Assembly: GCA_027422505.1 (NCBI GenBank)
Contig: JAPQWV010000005.1
Span: forward strand, 14,761,501-14,825,500
Direction of reading: 5' to 3'
DNA: 64,000 nt
From: Craterostigma plantagineum
Taxonomy: Eukaryota > Streptophyta > Magnoliopsida > Lamiales > Linderniaceae
Position numbers and translations under genes: made by a program. A model generated the notes under the pieces. The model was not told the DNA's origin, did not search any database, and saw nothing but the letters and a program-made list of their open reading frames with translations. This document shows positions 21,250 to 32,246 of the stretch, in pieces. Each line of letters begins with the position of its first letter. Positions within the stretch are counted from its first letter, which is position 1.

Positions 21250-21483
21250 TAAGCCAACTATTGGCACGCAGATCCAAAATCATTGCGAACCATGAACTTC
21301 AACCGTGTGGCCAACTGAGGGTTTTTCGACAGATCCTTCAAATGACAAAAATACAAATCGTTGATAAGCTTCGACTTTTGGCTCGCATCGAGCTGCTTTC
21401 CAATGGTGTTGAAGAACTGACAAATGGCCTCAACGCTTTCCTCGGACGGGCAGCTATTAAGATCTTGCCCAAGAAGCTCCTAC
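21250..21483 (-). pseudogene. Captured fragment: eIFiso4G MIF4G exon, second copy
   Basis: Minus-strand exon after a CTGTAG acceptor: [40 protein letters not shown] and [16 protein letters not shown]. This is part of the MIF4G domain of plant eIFiso4G-type translation initiation factor (eIF4A binding). It ends in a stop where the family has a W-V-P-R-R-E-E segment. It is a duplicate of the exon at 21797-22024. Confidence 0.82.
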
Positions 21484-21796
21484 AGATAAAAAAAAAAAGC
21501 CCATGTCAACAGAGTATTACAGTAAACGATAAGAAAGTATTAAAGAAATGATGAAAAGAGGAAAAAAGATCAAATGCACATAAAACTACTCGCTATAGAA
21601 ATTTTATCAAGCTAGTTAACATTTTAAAGGCAAAATGCTTCCTTGTTGTAGGTCAGGCAGGGAGAGGCGTGTCTCGGGTCTCTGATATTGTTTTCTCCTT
21701 TATCTGTGGAATTAGGATTAGGTTAGAAATGGCATGAGAAGAAAATGTAAGAAGAAAAACACGAATGAATACTTGGCCCACTATGGCTTATACCTC
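21484..21796. other. Duplicated intron flank between the two eIFiso4G exons
   Basis: The first 90 bp (CCCATGTCAACAGAGTATTA onward) repeats the sequence at about 22035-22120, so the duplication includes intron DNA as well as the exon. The remainder is unassigned. Confidence 0.6.
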
Positions 21797-22196
21797 TTCG
21801 CGCATTGGAACCCAATTATTGGCACGCATATCCAAAATCATCACAAACCATGAACTTCAGCCGCGCGGGCAACTGAGGTTTTTCGACAGATCCTTCAAAC
21901 GACCAAAATAGATAAGCTTCGACTTTGGCTCTCGTCGATCTGCTTTCCAATGGTGTTGAAGAATTGAAAATAGCCTCAACGTTTTCCTCGGGCGGGCAGC
22001 TATTAAGATCTTGCCGAAGAAGCTCCTACAGATAAAAGCCCATGTCCAGAGACTATTACAGCAAACGATAAGAACGTATTAATGAAATGAAAAGAGGAGA
22101 TAAAAAAGAAACCTATGATGGACGATCTTCTGCTTCAGAAGTTCTCCAATCAGGCGAATGTTTTCGAGGATTCGTACCTTGACTAACCTTTCCAGA
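21797..22196 (-). pseudogene. Captured fragment: eIFiso4G MIF4G exons, first copy
   Basis: Two minus-strand exons. Exon 1 (about 22196-22113): KVRILENIRLIGELLKQKIV, ending at a GTTTC donor. Exon 2 (22024-21797): ELLRQDLNSCPPEENVEAI, then frame changes, then PQLPARLKFMV and finally NNWVPMREE in another frame. Both match consecutive parts of the eIFiso4G MIF4G domain. Frame changes make it non-functional. Confidence 0.82.
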
Positions 22197-22204
22197 CTTG
22201 AGAT

Positions 22205-22420
22205 GGCTGGTGAAATACTTGAGATGATGCCTGATGACCTGAATATATGGCCCATGGAAGTTTTCAGCAAGCTATTGATGGATGAAGAGAGTGGCTCCAT
22301 TTTTCATCTGAATCATTATCCACCATCGGACGAGTTCCGAGGGAGGGATACAATTAGTGAGAAGAGATCCGTTGTTCTTGCAATAATAAACTCTTTCTAC
22401 AGGAAGTCTGGCGGAGCTGA
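22205..22420 (+). pseudogene. Captured fragment: gibberellin 2-oxidase-like dioxygenase
   Basis: Plus-strand open stretch MAGEILEMMPDDLNIWPMEV, FSKLLMDEESGSIFHLNHYP. The FxLNHYPP-type motif and preceding helix are characteristic of plant 2-oxoglutarate/Fe(II) dioxygenases of the GA 2-oxidase group. The Fe-binding His/Asp residues further downstream are absent. It abuts the eIFiso4G fragment in opposite orientation within about 10 bp. It ends just before the Athila LTR at 22450. Confidence 0.6.
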
Positions 22421-22449
22421 ACGTTATTGTGAGTGAATTATTCGAATGC

Positions 22450-24126
22450 TGATAATTATGTGATAAAGGTATTTTCTTATATTTATATTTGTTATATTTA
22501 AGTCGCTTGAATGATAAGTGAAGTCGTTTTGATTATTTCTGCACTATAATATGGTTTCACAACAAAATGAAACGTTTTACGGCAGTTTTGCGACAGTTTC
22601 ATATTTCTCAATGATCATAGGGTAAACAATGTCCGATGGATCTGAAATTTTAACCATGGATAGAGAACTTGTTAATCTTGATTCTATATAAAGGGATTTT
22701 AAAACCGAGGTCTAGGAGATATGATTTTTGAACGTGCAGCTATTTTGCAGGAAACGCGTCATGTACGTAAAGGCTATGCAAGAGGCCGTGAAGCTCACCA
22801 GAAAGCCATTTTCTTTCCCGATTGTGTCATGGCCATGAGCACTAACCAACCTAGCCGTGAAGCACCATTCATGGCCATGAAAGTGGGTGCGAGAGGCCGT
22901 GAATGCGGGCAGAAAGCAAATTTTTAAGCCCGAACTCTTCACGGCCGTGAACATGAAGACCCCAAGCCGTGAACACGGGCAGAAACCTCTTTTTTTCAGT
23001 ACCAATGTTGTCACGGCTGTGAAAGCTTTTAAACAGGGTCGTGAACTTACGCGTGATGTGTTAAAAGTCAAGCACAACGTAGTTAACTTATCTTATCTCT
23101 TCAAGATTCGAAAAAAGATCACGCTTGGGACAAGAAGGAAGAAGGTACGTGAAAGATATACAATTCAAGCTCATATACATATATACACGTTGCCTTTCAA
23201 AACCCAAGAACACCTACTTAGTTGTCCACCACGTGTTCGATCAAAGTACTCAGTGAAGAGTGGAGATTAACTTCGAGCCAAAATCAGGGAAGCATTTATG
23301 ATATGTTCGATGCTAATTACGTGCTTTGTCGTGATCATAATGAGTAGCTAAATCTATTGTATTTGAGATGAGATGAACCCTAGCGAGATCGATCATATGT
23401 TTAAGTATATTTGATGTTTTGTTGTTGTTATGACTCGTTTATGAAGCATATGATTTTGATTATGTCTATGTGATTAAATCATCTAGTTAGCTTGGTCATG
23501 TCTATGTTTTCAAGTTAACGTAGTCCGGAAAATCGTACGCTACGCTCGAGAGAGGGGCGAATGATTAAACCACTCGTAAACGAGCGGAATAAACTCATTG
23601 CTAGAGATAGGTTGAACTACCACGCCGGATTAGAGTCAAATCTAATAGCGGGATTCACCGTGTTAATAATGCAATCTCCGGTTAAGTAGTTAAGGAAGCT
23701 TGCCCGGCTATTTAATTAGTTGATTAGTTGTTTGCGATCATTATATGGTAAGGCGCAGTTTCGTCAGCTATATAACTCGTATGCATGTAGTGGGAATCTC
23801 CACGGTCTAATAATAACTTTATTTACGTACACTTGATATTTGTTTTGGTCGAGCTAGGGGGATTTGAAGTCTCAAATACGTTTTTTTTCATAAGGGGTTT
23901 CTCTCCGTACTATTTTATTAAGTTGTATTTTCTAAGTATTGTTATTTACCGTTTCGACAATCGAACATTCGTGCTAGGATATTTAAGCGAAAGTTTTTCT
24001 AAGGGACATAGTTCTCTTGGGATTCGATACTCGAATATTTGCTACGTCTATGCTATTTCGATAGGTACACTTGCCTGTTGAGCGTAGGTAGTAAGTTAGT
24101 ATTCGTTTTATTTTTTTACTCGATCA
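22450..24126 (+). repeat. Athila-like 5' LTR
   Basis: About 1.68 kb from TGATAATTATG to ...CGATCA. The right boundary is fixed by the primer site at 24133. Its distal half matches, in reverse, the LTR at 40807-42541 (for example CGCTCGAGAG and TCGTAAACGAGCGGAATAAA). The middle (22740-23060) has repeated GCCGTGAA motifs. The left boundary is inferred from the TGAT start of the partner LTR. Open frames inside it are not genes. Confidence 0.72.
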
Positions 24127-24132
24127 AGTTTT

Positions 24133-24150
24133 TGGCGCCGTTGCCGGGGA
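24133..24150 (+). other. Primer-binding site, Athila-like element
   Basis: TGGCGCCGTTGCCGGGGA, the canonical Athila/Tat-type primer site, six bases after the LTR end. Confidence 0.93.
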
Positions 24151-24249
24151 ACTATCGATATTAGAAAAACCTTAGTTTATTATTCCAACTATTTATTATT
24201 ATCAAAATCTTCGCTTAATCATATTTCTTTTGGTCTAGGTACCTGTAAG

Positions 24250-25488
24250 TTGGTGCATGACCCGAAGGAACCCTACACGACCAATGTGGAAGGAGACCCG
24301 GAGATCGAAAGGACTTTTCGACGCAACGTGCGAGAAAACGCAAGGCAAGCCGAAATGGCGACTCAAAATAACTATGAAATTCCATTATCAGTGCAAGAAC
24401 CACCAATGAGAGAACTTTGGAGAAACAATTCCGTAGGAACGATTAGCTCGGCGATAGTACTTCCTCAGGTGCCGAACAATTTTGAGCTCAAACATCATTG
24501 GCTCCAAATGCTTCAGACGACAGCTCAATACGATGGACTCTCCGAGGGAGACGCTTATCGCCACATCCAAGACTTCTTATCCGTCGCCGACGCAATACGG
24601 GTACAAGGCATCAGCCCCGAAGCCATTCGACTCTACCTGTTTCCATTCTCTCTGCGCGGCAATGCCAAGGAGTGGTTCAACCTACTTCTCGAACGATCTA
24701 TTACCACATGGGACCAGATGCATGCAACCTTCATCAATCATTTTTTCCACCCTCCAAAGCTCTCAAATTAAAAATGGACCTCACCGCGTTCGAGCAAAAG
24801 AAGGGCGAAAATCTATATGACGTATGGACCAGATTCAAGGCGCTTTTGAACCAATTTCCCCAACACGGGATGACGAAGAGCGAGCAAATTCAGCGGTTCC
24901 ACGAATCGTGAACGATCATACCGTGCAATTACTAGACGGAGCATGCAACGGAGGCCTATGTAATCTAGCGCTACAGAGGGCTGGAACCTTATCGAGGACT
25001 GAAGTGCGAATAGTTTTCGACGCGGGAGTTCGAGCAATCGAGGTAAACCTCCGGGGATGTATGATGTCGACAACAACACTGCGATCAACGCCAAGTTCGA
25101 CGCCCTCCGACAACAAATGCAGACTTTGATGAATGCGCTCTTACCTATGAAGCCGTCCATTAACGCCGTCCAATTACAACCCACACCGAGGACTTCGACA
25201 ACTATTGCGCCTTCTCATTCGTATACGACATATACTCCACCATGCACTATATGCGGAGGAAGCCATGACGCAGCTCACTGCCTAGCCACTATTCCAACAG
25301 AGCAAGTCGATTACATGGAAACTACCAAAGTCAGCGAAACTTCGTTCCAAATAGAGTTCATCCGAACCTGGCCTATGGGAATCAACCTGGATTTCAAAAT
25401 CAAAGGTCGCATGGATACCACGGTGGAAGTTCCGAAGTTGTCCCTGAAGGTCGCGGTGATAAGGTGGAGGGAATGCTCGAAAAGCTAA
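24250..25488 (+). pseudogene. Athila-like gag (frameshifted)
   Basis: Starts MVHDPKEPYTTN. Capsid domain with LKHHWLQMLQTTAQYDGLSE and LFPFSLRGNAKEWFNLLLE, typical of retrotransposon gag. One-base frame changes at about 24760 and again near 24905-25055 break it. The last segment (25057-25488) carries a zinc knuckle CTICGGSHDAAHC. Capsid and nucleocapsid precursor; not translatable as one protein. Confidence 0.88.
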
Positions 25489-26972
25489 TGGGAAAGCTTC
25501 ACTCTCGCTTGGACAATCAAGAGGCACGGTTGCAAAACACCGAGTCTTCCCTACGGGCCTTGGAGAAACAAGTTGGGCAGATTGCCAAATCGATCCAACA
25601 ACGTCCTACCGGTTCATTGCCAAGCTACACCGAGACCAACTCAAAGGACCACCATGTAAAGGCGGTAACGCTTCGTAACGAGAGAGAGCTCGAGGAAGTG
25701 CAGAAATTGAAGAAGAAGAATGTTGAGCCCACGAAAGCAAACATCGAGGCCGACAAAGAAGAGGAGACCGTATCTAAGCCACCTGTCAAGGCGTATCAAC
25801 CAAAAATTCCATACCCAGCGAGACTTAAAAGGGACATTGTTGACGACCAGTTTGGTAAATTCCTTGTAATATTTAAACAATTACATATTAACCACTTGTT
25901 GAAGCTCTTGCGCAGATGGGCAAAATTTTTGAAGGACCTTATCACGAACAAACGCAAGCTTGAAGATGTGTCCACGGTCGAATTACGAGGGGAGTGCTCT
26001 GCCATCTTGCAAAGAAAAATCCCGAAAAAACTAAAAGACCCAGGGAGTTTTACTGTACCCTGTTTAATAGGAGATCTTGTAGTGCATAAGGCATTGGCCG
26101 ATCTAGGTGCAAGTATAAATTTAATGCCTTATTCGATGTTCAAGAAACTTGGCTTAGGAGAACCCAAACCTACTAGGATGAGTATACAATTAGCGGATAG
26201 ATCTGTTAAGTATCCTAGGGGTATTATCAAAGACGTTCTTGTTAAAGTCGATAAATTTATCATCCCTACAGATTTCGTAATTCTCGACATGGAGGAAGAT
26301 GAAAATATTCCTGTAATATTAGGAAGGCCATTCCTCGCTACCGGAGGGACCATGGTCGATGTTCGTAACGGAACATTGACATTAACCATAGATAGTGAGA
26401 AAGTGACATTTGATATGGCCGACTCCATGAACAATGCCGAGAAGTTAGACGATAAGTGCTTTTATATCGATGCATGGAATGAATTCTTATTGTTGCAGGG
26501 ACTTTTGCAGACCGATTCCTTCATCTCAAAGTCAGAGATAGAGGAAAACAAGGATCTCCATGAGGAAGAGCCGACCGATGACCTACCCCTCGTCGTTGCT
26601 CAAACAGGTGTAGATGAGAATGTCAATGAGGAACTAACGATCGATGTGCAAAAGAGCAGCGAAGAAAATTGCGAGAAAAGCTCGGTCGAGAAACCACCAA
26701 CACTCGAGCTCAAGCAATTGCCTGATCACTTGGAATACACTTTCCTCAAGGAAAATGCAAAGCTTCCCGTAATCATCACGTTAAATCTGGAGAAGGAGCA
26801 GAAACTCATGCTCTTAGACACACTACGGGAGCACAAGAAGGCGCTTGCATGGAAGATATCAGATATTCGAGGAATTAGCCCGACCTTCTGCATGCATAAA
26901 ATTCGAGGACGACTTCAAACCAGTGATACAACACCAAAGGCGTTTGAACCCCAACATGAAGGAGGTGATTAA
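25464..26972 (+). pseudogene. Athila-like gag C-terminus and protease
   Basis: 502-codon frame. The N-terminal coiled coil (RLDNQEARLQNTESSLRALE) and Lys/Glu-rich linker are followed by retropepsin at about 26060-26400: ALADLGASINLMPYSMFKKL, flap region, then IPVILGRPFLATGG. The catalytic triplet reads D-L-G rather than D-T-G, as is common in Athila relatives. After DLPLVVAQTG the linker leads to the RT start in another frame; one frame change occurs between about 26850 and 26970. Confidence 0.9.
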
Positions 26973-27379
26973 GGCCGAGGTAATTAAACTGCTCGATGTG
27001 GGAGTGATTTACCCAATCTCGGACAGTGCATGGCTGAGCCCAGTTCAGGTAGTGCAAAAAAAAAGAGGAATGACAGTTGTGCCCAACGAGAAAAATGAAC
27101 TCATTCCGACGAGGACTGTCACGGGATGGCACGTGTGCATCGACTATCGTAAACTAAACGAAGCAACGCGAAAAGACCATTTCCCTCTTCCTTTTATTGA
27201 TCAAATGCTTGAACGTTTATCTGGTCATGAATTTTATTGTTTTCTCGGTGGACTTTCAGGTTATTTGCAGATTCCCATTGCACCCGAGGATCAAGAGAAG
27301 ACGACGTTCACATGCCCGTTCGGGACATTCGCCTACCGACGGATGCCTTTTGGATTTTGCAATGCTCCAGCCACCTTCC
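26845..27379 (+). pseudogene. Athila-like reverse transcriptase, N-terminal half
   Basis: RT fingers and palm start: KLLDVGVIYPISDSAWLSPV, WHVCIDYRKLNEATRKDHFP, LPFIDQMLERLSGHEFYCFL, RRMPFGFCNAPATF. The first catalytic Asp position reads FLGGLSGY where the family has FLDG, so a key Asp is lost. It is interrupted at 27380 by a solo LTR and resumes at 29421. Confidence 0.92.
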
Positions 27380-29425
27380 TGTTGAGGTATATGCCCTAGA
27401 TGCCGTACGAGGACTGGGAGTACGAGGGCAATTTGCTAGTTTTGTAGTGTTTAGTGATGTAATTTGGTTACTTCTATTAATGGAATGACTTTATTCATCA
27501 TTAATTAATTATTGGATGAATAAATTAAAAGGCAAATTATTAATTAGTCTAAAGATTTCACCTTGCAGTTTGGGTGGATAAGACAAATTAATAAAACCCA
27601 AATATTGACAGTTCAGTTACTGATTCTGTGGGGACAGAGAGGGGCACTAGTAAGCTGAGATACTGCAATATTAAAATAGTCCACAAGTCTAAGTCTCCAG
27701 TAGGGTGACTGGAATGACACGTACGACTTGTTTGTCGATGGGTCCAATATGGTTGTGCCAACCGTTCACTTGGGAAGTGGAGCCCATGACAATGATACAA
27801 GATGAATCAGGGGATTATCTGTATTTGGACACTGACTCGTAATCGAACGATCACACGCTTGGATTTTCCTTGATCGATCGATTGATTGTAGTAGTATGCG
27901 TGAACCTTAGACCGAAAGGGTTAACTTGGGGTTGATCTTGAGGTCTTGACTTGTCACTAGTTTGCTAGGCCTGTCTTGCCGGTGGCATGGGTCAGCGGTG
28001 AAATGCGGTCTTGACTTTTTGATGTTATTGCCGGTTGAGCCGCGGAGCGGGATTTACGGTCTCGATTAAATTAGAGGTTAACGTCCTATGGCAAGTTTAA
28101 TGTGCGGGAAGTTATCCAAGTCTCTGTCCAGAGCATATAACTGACTCACGATAGTCGTGAAGTGCAGTTTCAGAACTTTCACCGACATAAACGACATAGA
28201 GTCGAGTTCTGTAAGTTTGACTATGCGTGACTTTCACTCGACCGGGACAAACGTAAAGGGTTTATACGTATGACGAAAATCTACAGTCGGTTCATGGATT
28301 ATGATTAGATCAAATTCGTACTGAACTTGGGATCTGTTCGGTACCACGGGGCTGGCTAGGTGAATACCGAACTCCTAGATACCTCCTGGGCCGGTTGAGA
28401 CGAACCAAGAGAGTCGGGCTTAAAAAGGGCAACCGATACAACGTCGTCATCAGAGAGAGAGACAAGGCTAGGTCCTAGATTGTGACATTAGGGTTTGGGG
28501 CTTGGCCAAAACCTTGATCGGCCAAAAATACTAAGTTTGAATAGTGAGGGGTAAAATGGTCTTTTCACCTCACGATATATTTTTGAAATAATATTTGATA
28601 TTCAATATTTAGTATATGATTTAAATTAGATTTAGATCTTTATTATTTTCTTAGAGAAATAATATTATTTAATTTGGAATTGAATAATGTATATCGGATA
28701 TATATATATATATATAAGTTTCGAATTTTTATTAGATAAAATTTCGAAAATTATTAAATATGTTTATATTGGATATTATATATATTTAAAATATACTAAA
28801 TATGATATTTTAATTAATTAAGGTATTGGATATTTAATTAATTAAATATAAAGTTTAAATTTTGAATTCATTACTTGGTAAAACGAAGACTTGGTAAAAG
28901 GGAAGGTTTGAGGATTTTTCTCCACCCACCTTAACCTATTTTTCGCTAATCCTAAGAGGTATAAAGAAGGATTTTCGATATCCTAAAGTGTGTGGAAGCT
29001 AAATTTTCGAAATACAAGCAAAGAGAAAAAAAAACTAAGAGTTTTCTCCTCTCACCACTTTCTCTCTCGCACTCTCTCTCTCGGGGGCAGCAAGCAGTTC
29101 GTTCTTGGCCTAGCCGCGCATGCAAGAACAGCTGCGACGTTAGTAAGGTGCCGGCGTGATGATCTTGCACAAAGAAGGCTTCCCGTTCGTGTGTTTTTGG
29201 CGTAGGAGAGGGGCACTACGCCTCGGGGATTCGAAGGATTCGAAGCTAGCCGTCGTCAAGAGATTTCAACAAGGTATCATGGCTGATCCTTTATCTCTTT
29301 ATGTCAATACGTTCTCGTGTTTGTAGCCGAGCGATCTTGGATAGGCGGGAAACCCCGTAAAATTTTAAAATTCCGCCGTTCTAGGAACGTGGGTCCAGGG
29401 ACCCTCGGGGATTCTCAACACTTCC
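27375..29425. mobile_element. Solo LTR (about 2.0 kb) inserted in the RT
   Basis: 2041-bp sequence (27380-29420) beginning TGTTGAGGTATATGCCCTAG and ending TCTCAACA, with TGTTGAG/CTCAACA terminal inverted ends and target duplication CTTCC at 27375-27379 and 29421-29425. It carries no primer site, PPT or retroelement coding. The opening resembles Copia LTRs of the Angela/Tork type. A solo LTR left by recombination is the simplest reading. Confidence 0.85.
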
Positions 29426-30480
29426 AACGTTGCATGATGGCTATCTTCGACAAACTAATTGGTGACGGAATGGAGGTATTCATGGATGATTTCTCAATTT
29501 TTGGTGACTCGTTCGAGGTATGCTTATTTAATTTAAAGAAAGTACTTCAGCGATGCGAGGAAACAAACCTTGTGCTAAATTGGGAGAAATGCCATTTTAT
29601 GGTAAGAGAGGGTATTGTTTTAGGTCCTAAAATATCGTCGAGAGGTATCAAGGTAGATAGAGCTAAGATAGAAACCATAGAACGATTACTTCTACCTTCG
29701 CCGGTAAAGGCAATTAGAAGTTTCCTAGGACATGCTGGTTTTTATCGTAGATTTATCAAGGATTTTTTTAAAATTGCTAGGCCTTTAACTCGTTTGCTTG
29801 AGAAAGACGTGCCTTACGAATTTACACCCGAGTGCATGAATGCTTTTACCATATTTAAGGATAAGCTACTTAATGCCCCCATTATCGCAGCCCCCGATTG
29901 GAGCCTACCATTCGAACTAATGTGCGATGCAAGTGATTTTGCAGTAGTTGCAGTTTTAGGGCAGCGGCGGGAAAAGCATTTTCAGCCGATATACTATGCG
30001 AGCAAAACTCTAAATGAGGCCCAGGCGAATTACACTACCACAGAGAAGGAGTTGCTCGCAGTCGTGTTGCAGTCGACAAATTCCGTCCATATCTCGTCCT
30101 CTCAAAAGTCATCATCTACATAGATCATTCGGCCCTCAAACACCTCTTTGCGAAACCGGATGCAAAACCGAGGCTTATCCGATGGATTCTGTTACTCCAA
30201 GAGTTCGACGTGGAATTTCGTGATCAAAAAGGTAGCGAGAATTGCGTAGCTGATCACTTGTCAAGACTTGAAGACGCAGCCCACGAGGTTACCGACAATG
30301 CAGTCATCCGAGACCACTTTCCCGACGAGCATTTATATGCTATACGTGAGGTACTCGATGAAACTCCATGGTACGCCGATTTTGCAATTATCTTGTGGCT
30401 AGGATCATGCCAAAAGAATACACAAATCACCAGAAGAAGAAATTCTTCTCGGACTTGAAGTATTATTTTTGGGATGATCC
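29421..30480 (+). pseudogene. Athila-like RT C-terminus and RNase H
   Basis: Continues the RT after the solo LTR: FMDDFSIFGDSFE with the catalytic DD, GIKVDRAKIETIERL, FLGHAGFYRRFIKDF, then RNase H with [38 protein letters not shown] frame change near 30070 separates this from the end of RNase H ([34 protein letters not shown]) at about 30120-30390. Confidence 0.92.
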
Positions 30481-31590
30481 ATAGCTGTTTAGGATTTGCG
30501 CAAACAAGATAATTCGGCGCTGCGTGTCTTTTCCCGAGACGGTCAAAATCTTGGATGATTGTCATGTGGTTTTTATTGGCCTACGATTTTCAAATACGCT
30601 CAAAAATACGTAGAGGAATGTGATAGATGCCAACGGACAGGTAATATTTCTAAGCGAAATGTAATGCCTCAGATTTATTCTTGTGTGTGAAATATTTGAC
30701 GTCTGTGATTTTATGGGTCCGTTTCCTACCTCTTTAAAGAATCGATATATCCTAGTTGCGGTTGATTATGTTTCAAAATGGATAGAAGCACAAGCGCACT
30801 AATGATACTAGGGTAGTCGTAAAATTTTTGAAATCTTTATTTTCACGATTTAGTTCACCTCGTTGCATTATTAGTGACAAAGGTACGCATTCTGTAACAC
30901 TCAATTTGTGAGAATGCTCGAGAAATACGGCGTAAAACATAGTGTTACCACTGCGTACCATCCTCGGGCGAGCGGCCAAGCAAAAGTCGTAAACACGGAG
31001 TTGAAGCATATACTCGAAAAGACAGTGGAGCACCATAGGCGAGATAGCCAAACAAATTAAACGACGCCTTGTGGGCGTACATGACAGCATACAAGACGCC
31101 TATCGGATCCACGCCCTACAGACTTGTTTGCGGGAAATCTTGTCATTTACCCGTCGAGCTAGAACACAAAGCATATTGGGCTCTAAAAAAGCTAAATTTT
31201 GATTTGAATCTTGCATGTGAAAAGCAAAACTTGCTCATCAATGATATCGACGAGTGGAGGCAAATGGCTTATGACAATACCTGCCTCTACAAGGAGCGTA
31301 CGAAGCTTTACCATGATCGTAAAATCATGAAGAGGGAATTCAAAGAAGGTGACCAAGTCTTCCTATACAATTCGCGGCTGCGATTATTCCCGAGAAAGCT
31401 AAAGTCGAGGTGGTCTGGCCCATTCACGGTAACTCGAGTATTTTCGTATGGAACCGTCGAGATAACACATCCAGAAAAAGGACTTTCAAGGTGAACGGAC
31501 AGCGTAACAAGCATTACTATGGTGGTGAGATTGATGTGCTTGGAAAGGAAACGATCCACCTCCTTGACACCACACAACGCTAAAATCATC
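30481..31590 (+). pseudogene. Athila-like integrase (broken)
   Basis: A decayed zinc-binding region at about 30500-30640 is followed by core pieces ([19 protein letters not shown] at about 30740-30800) in several frames. A cleaner segment at 31069-31494 holds [56 protein letters not shown] and the C-terminal domain. The end is [16 protein letters not shown] in yet another frame. Integrase inserts the cDNA; this copy cannot be translated. Confidence 0.88.
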
Positions 31591-31891
31591 CGAACTATGT
31601 TTAGCTAAAAGACATTAAAGAAAGCGCTACTTGGGAGGCACCCCAAGCCTATACTATGTTTTTCCTTTATTTTCCTATACATTTTAGTTTTCATGATTCT
31701 GTTTTTCGATGATCGCAGGGAACTCAAAATCTTAAGTGTGGGGAGGAGCTGTACAAACTATGCACACCGGACTATTCAGGGAAGTTTGCTTATCTATTTA
31801 TTTCCTCTTCCTTGTGTTACATAATTGTTATGTTGAGGAAAAAGTAAATCTTAAGTGTGGGGAGGGGAATTTCTGCGAAATTGATGTGAAC
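31591..31891 (+). other. Athila-like 3' region, first part
   Basis: Non-coding; twice contains CTTAAGTGTGGGGAGG (about 31732 and 31849), a purine-rich motif typical of the region after pol in this group. It is cut by element 2. Confidence 0.65.
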
Positions 31892-31896
31892 ATCTT

Positions 31897-32234
31897 TGTA
31901 GGTCCTAGATTATCCAACCAAACTAATGAAGAATGATTTTACCACGTTTTGTGAATGGAAGAAGTGAAATGCGTGGGGTGTGTGAGTGTTCGTGAGAATA
32001 GTTGGATTTTCTCAAATTTTCTTTCTCTGTATTTCTTCACACACACAAGACAACCCTATCGTATTAGGGTTTTTAGCACTTATACCACATGTGTTGGTAA
32101 ATAGTGCTTGGGCTTCTTGAAAGCCCATTACAAATAACCTCACTGGGCTTTACAAATAAAAGCCCAGCCACTTAAATAAAATTACAAAGCAAAGATAAAA
32201 TAATTAGTTGAACACAATAAATAATTTCCTAACA
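31897..32234 (-). repeat. 3' LTR of element 2
   Basis: 338 bp, TGTAGGTCCTAG...CTAACA, followed inward by the purine tract AAAGGGGGAGAT (minus strand, about 32235-32246). Confidence 0.92.
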
Positions 32235-32246
32235 ATCTCCCCCTTT

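Noticed and set aside
17370..22196. Functional POP1 or eIFiso4G gene
   Set aside because: Both ends missing, frame slips and stops present, and blocks of unrelated genes are interleaved.
13920..22449. Complete Helitron with defined ends
   Set aside because: I found no convincing TC start or hairpin-CTRR end; capture by some transposon is inferred only from content.
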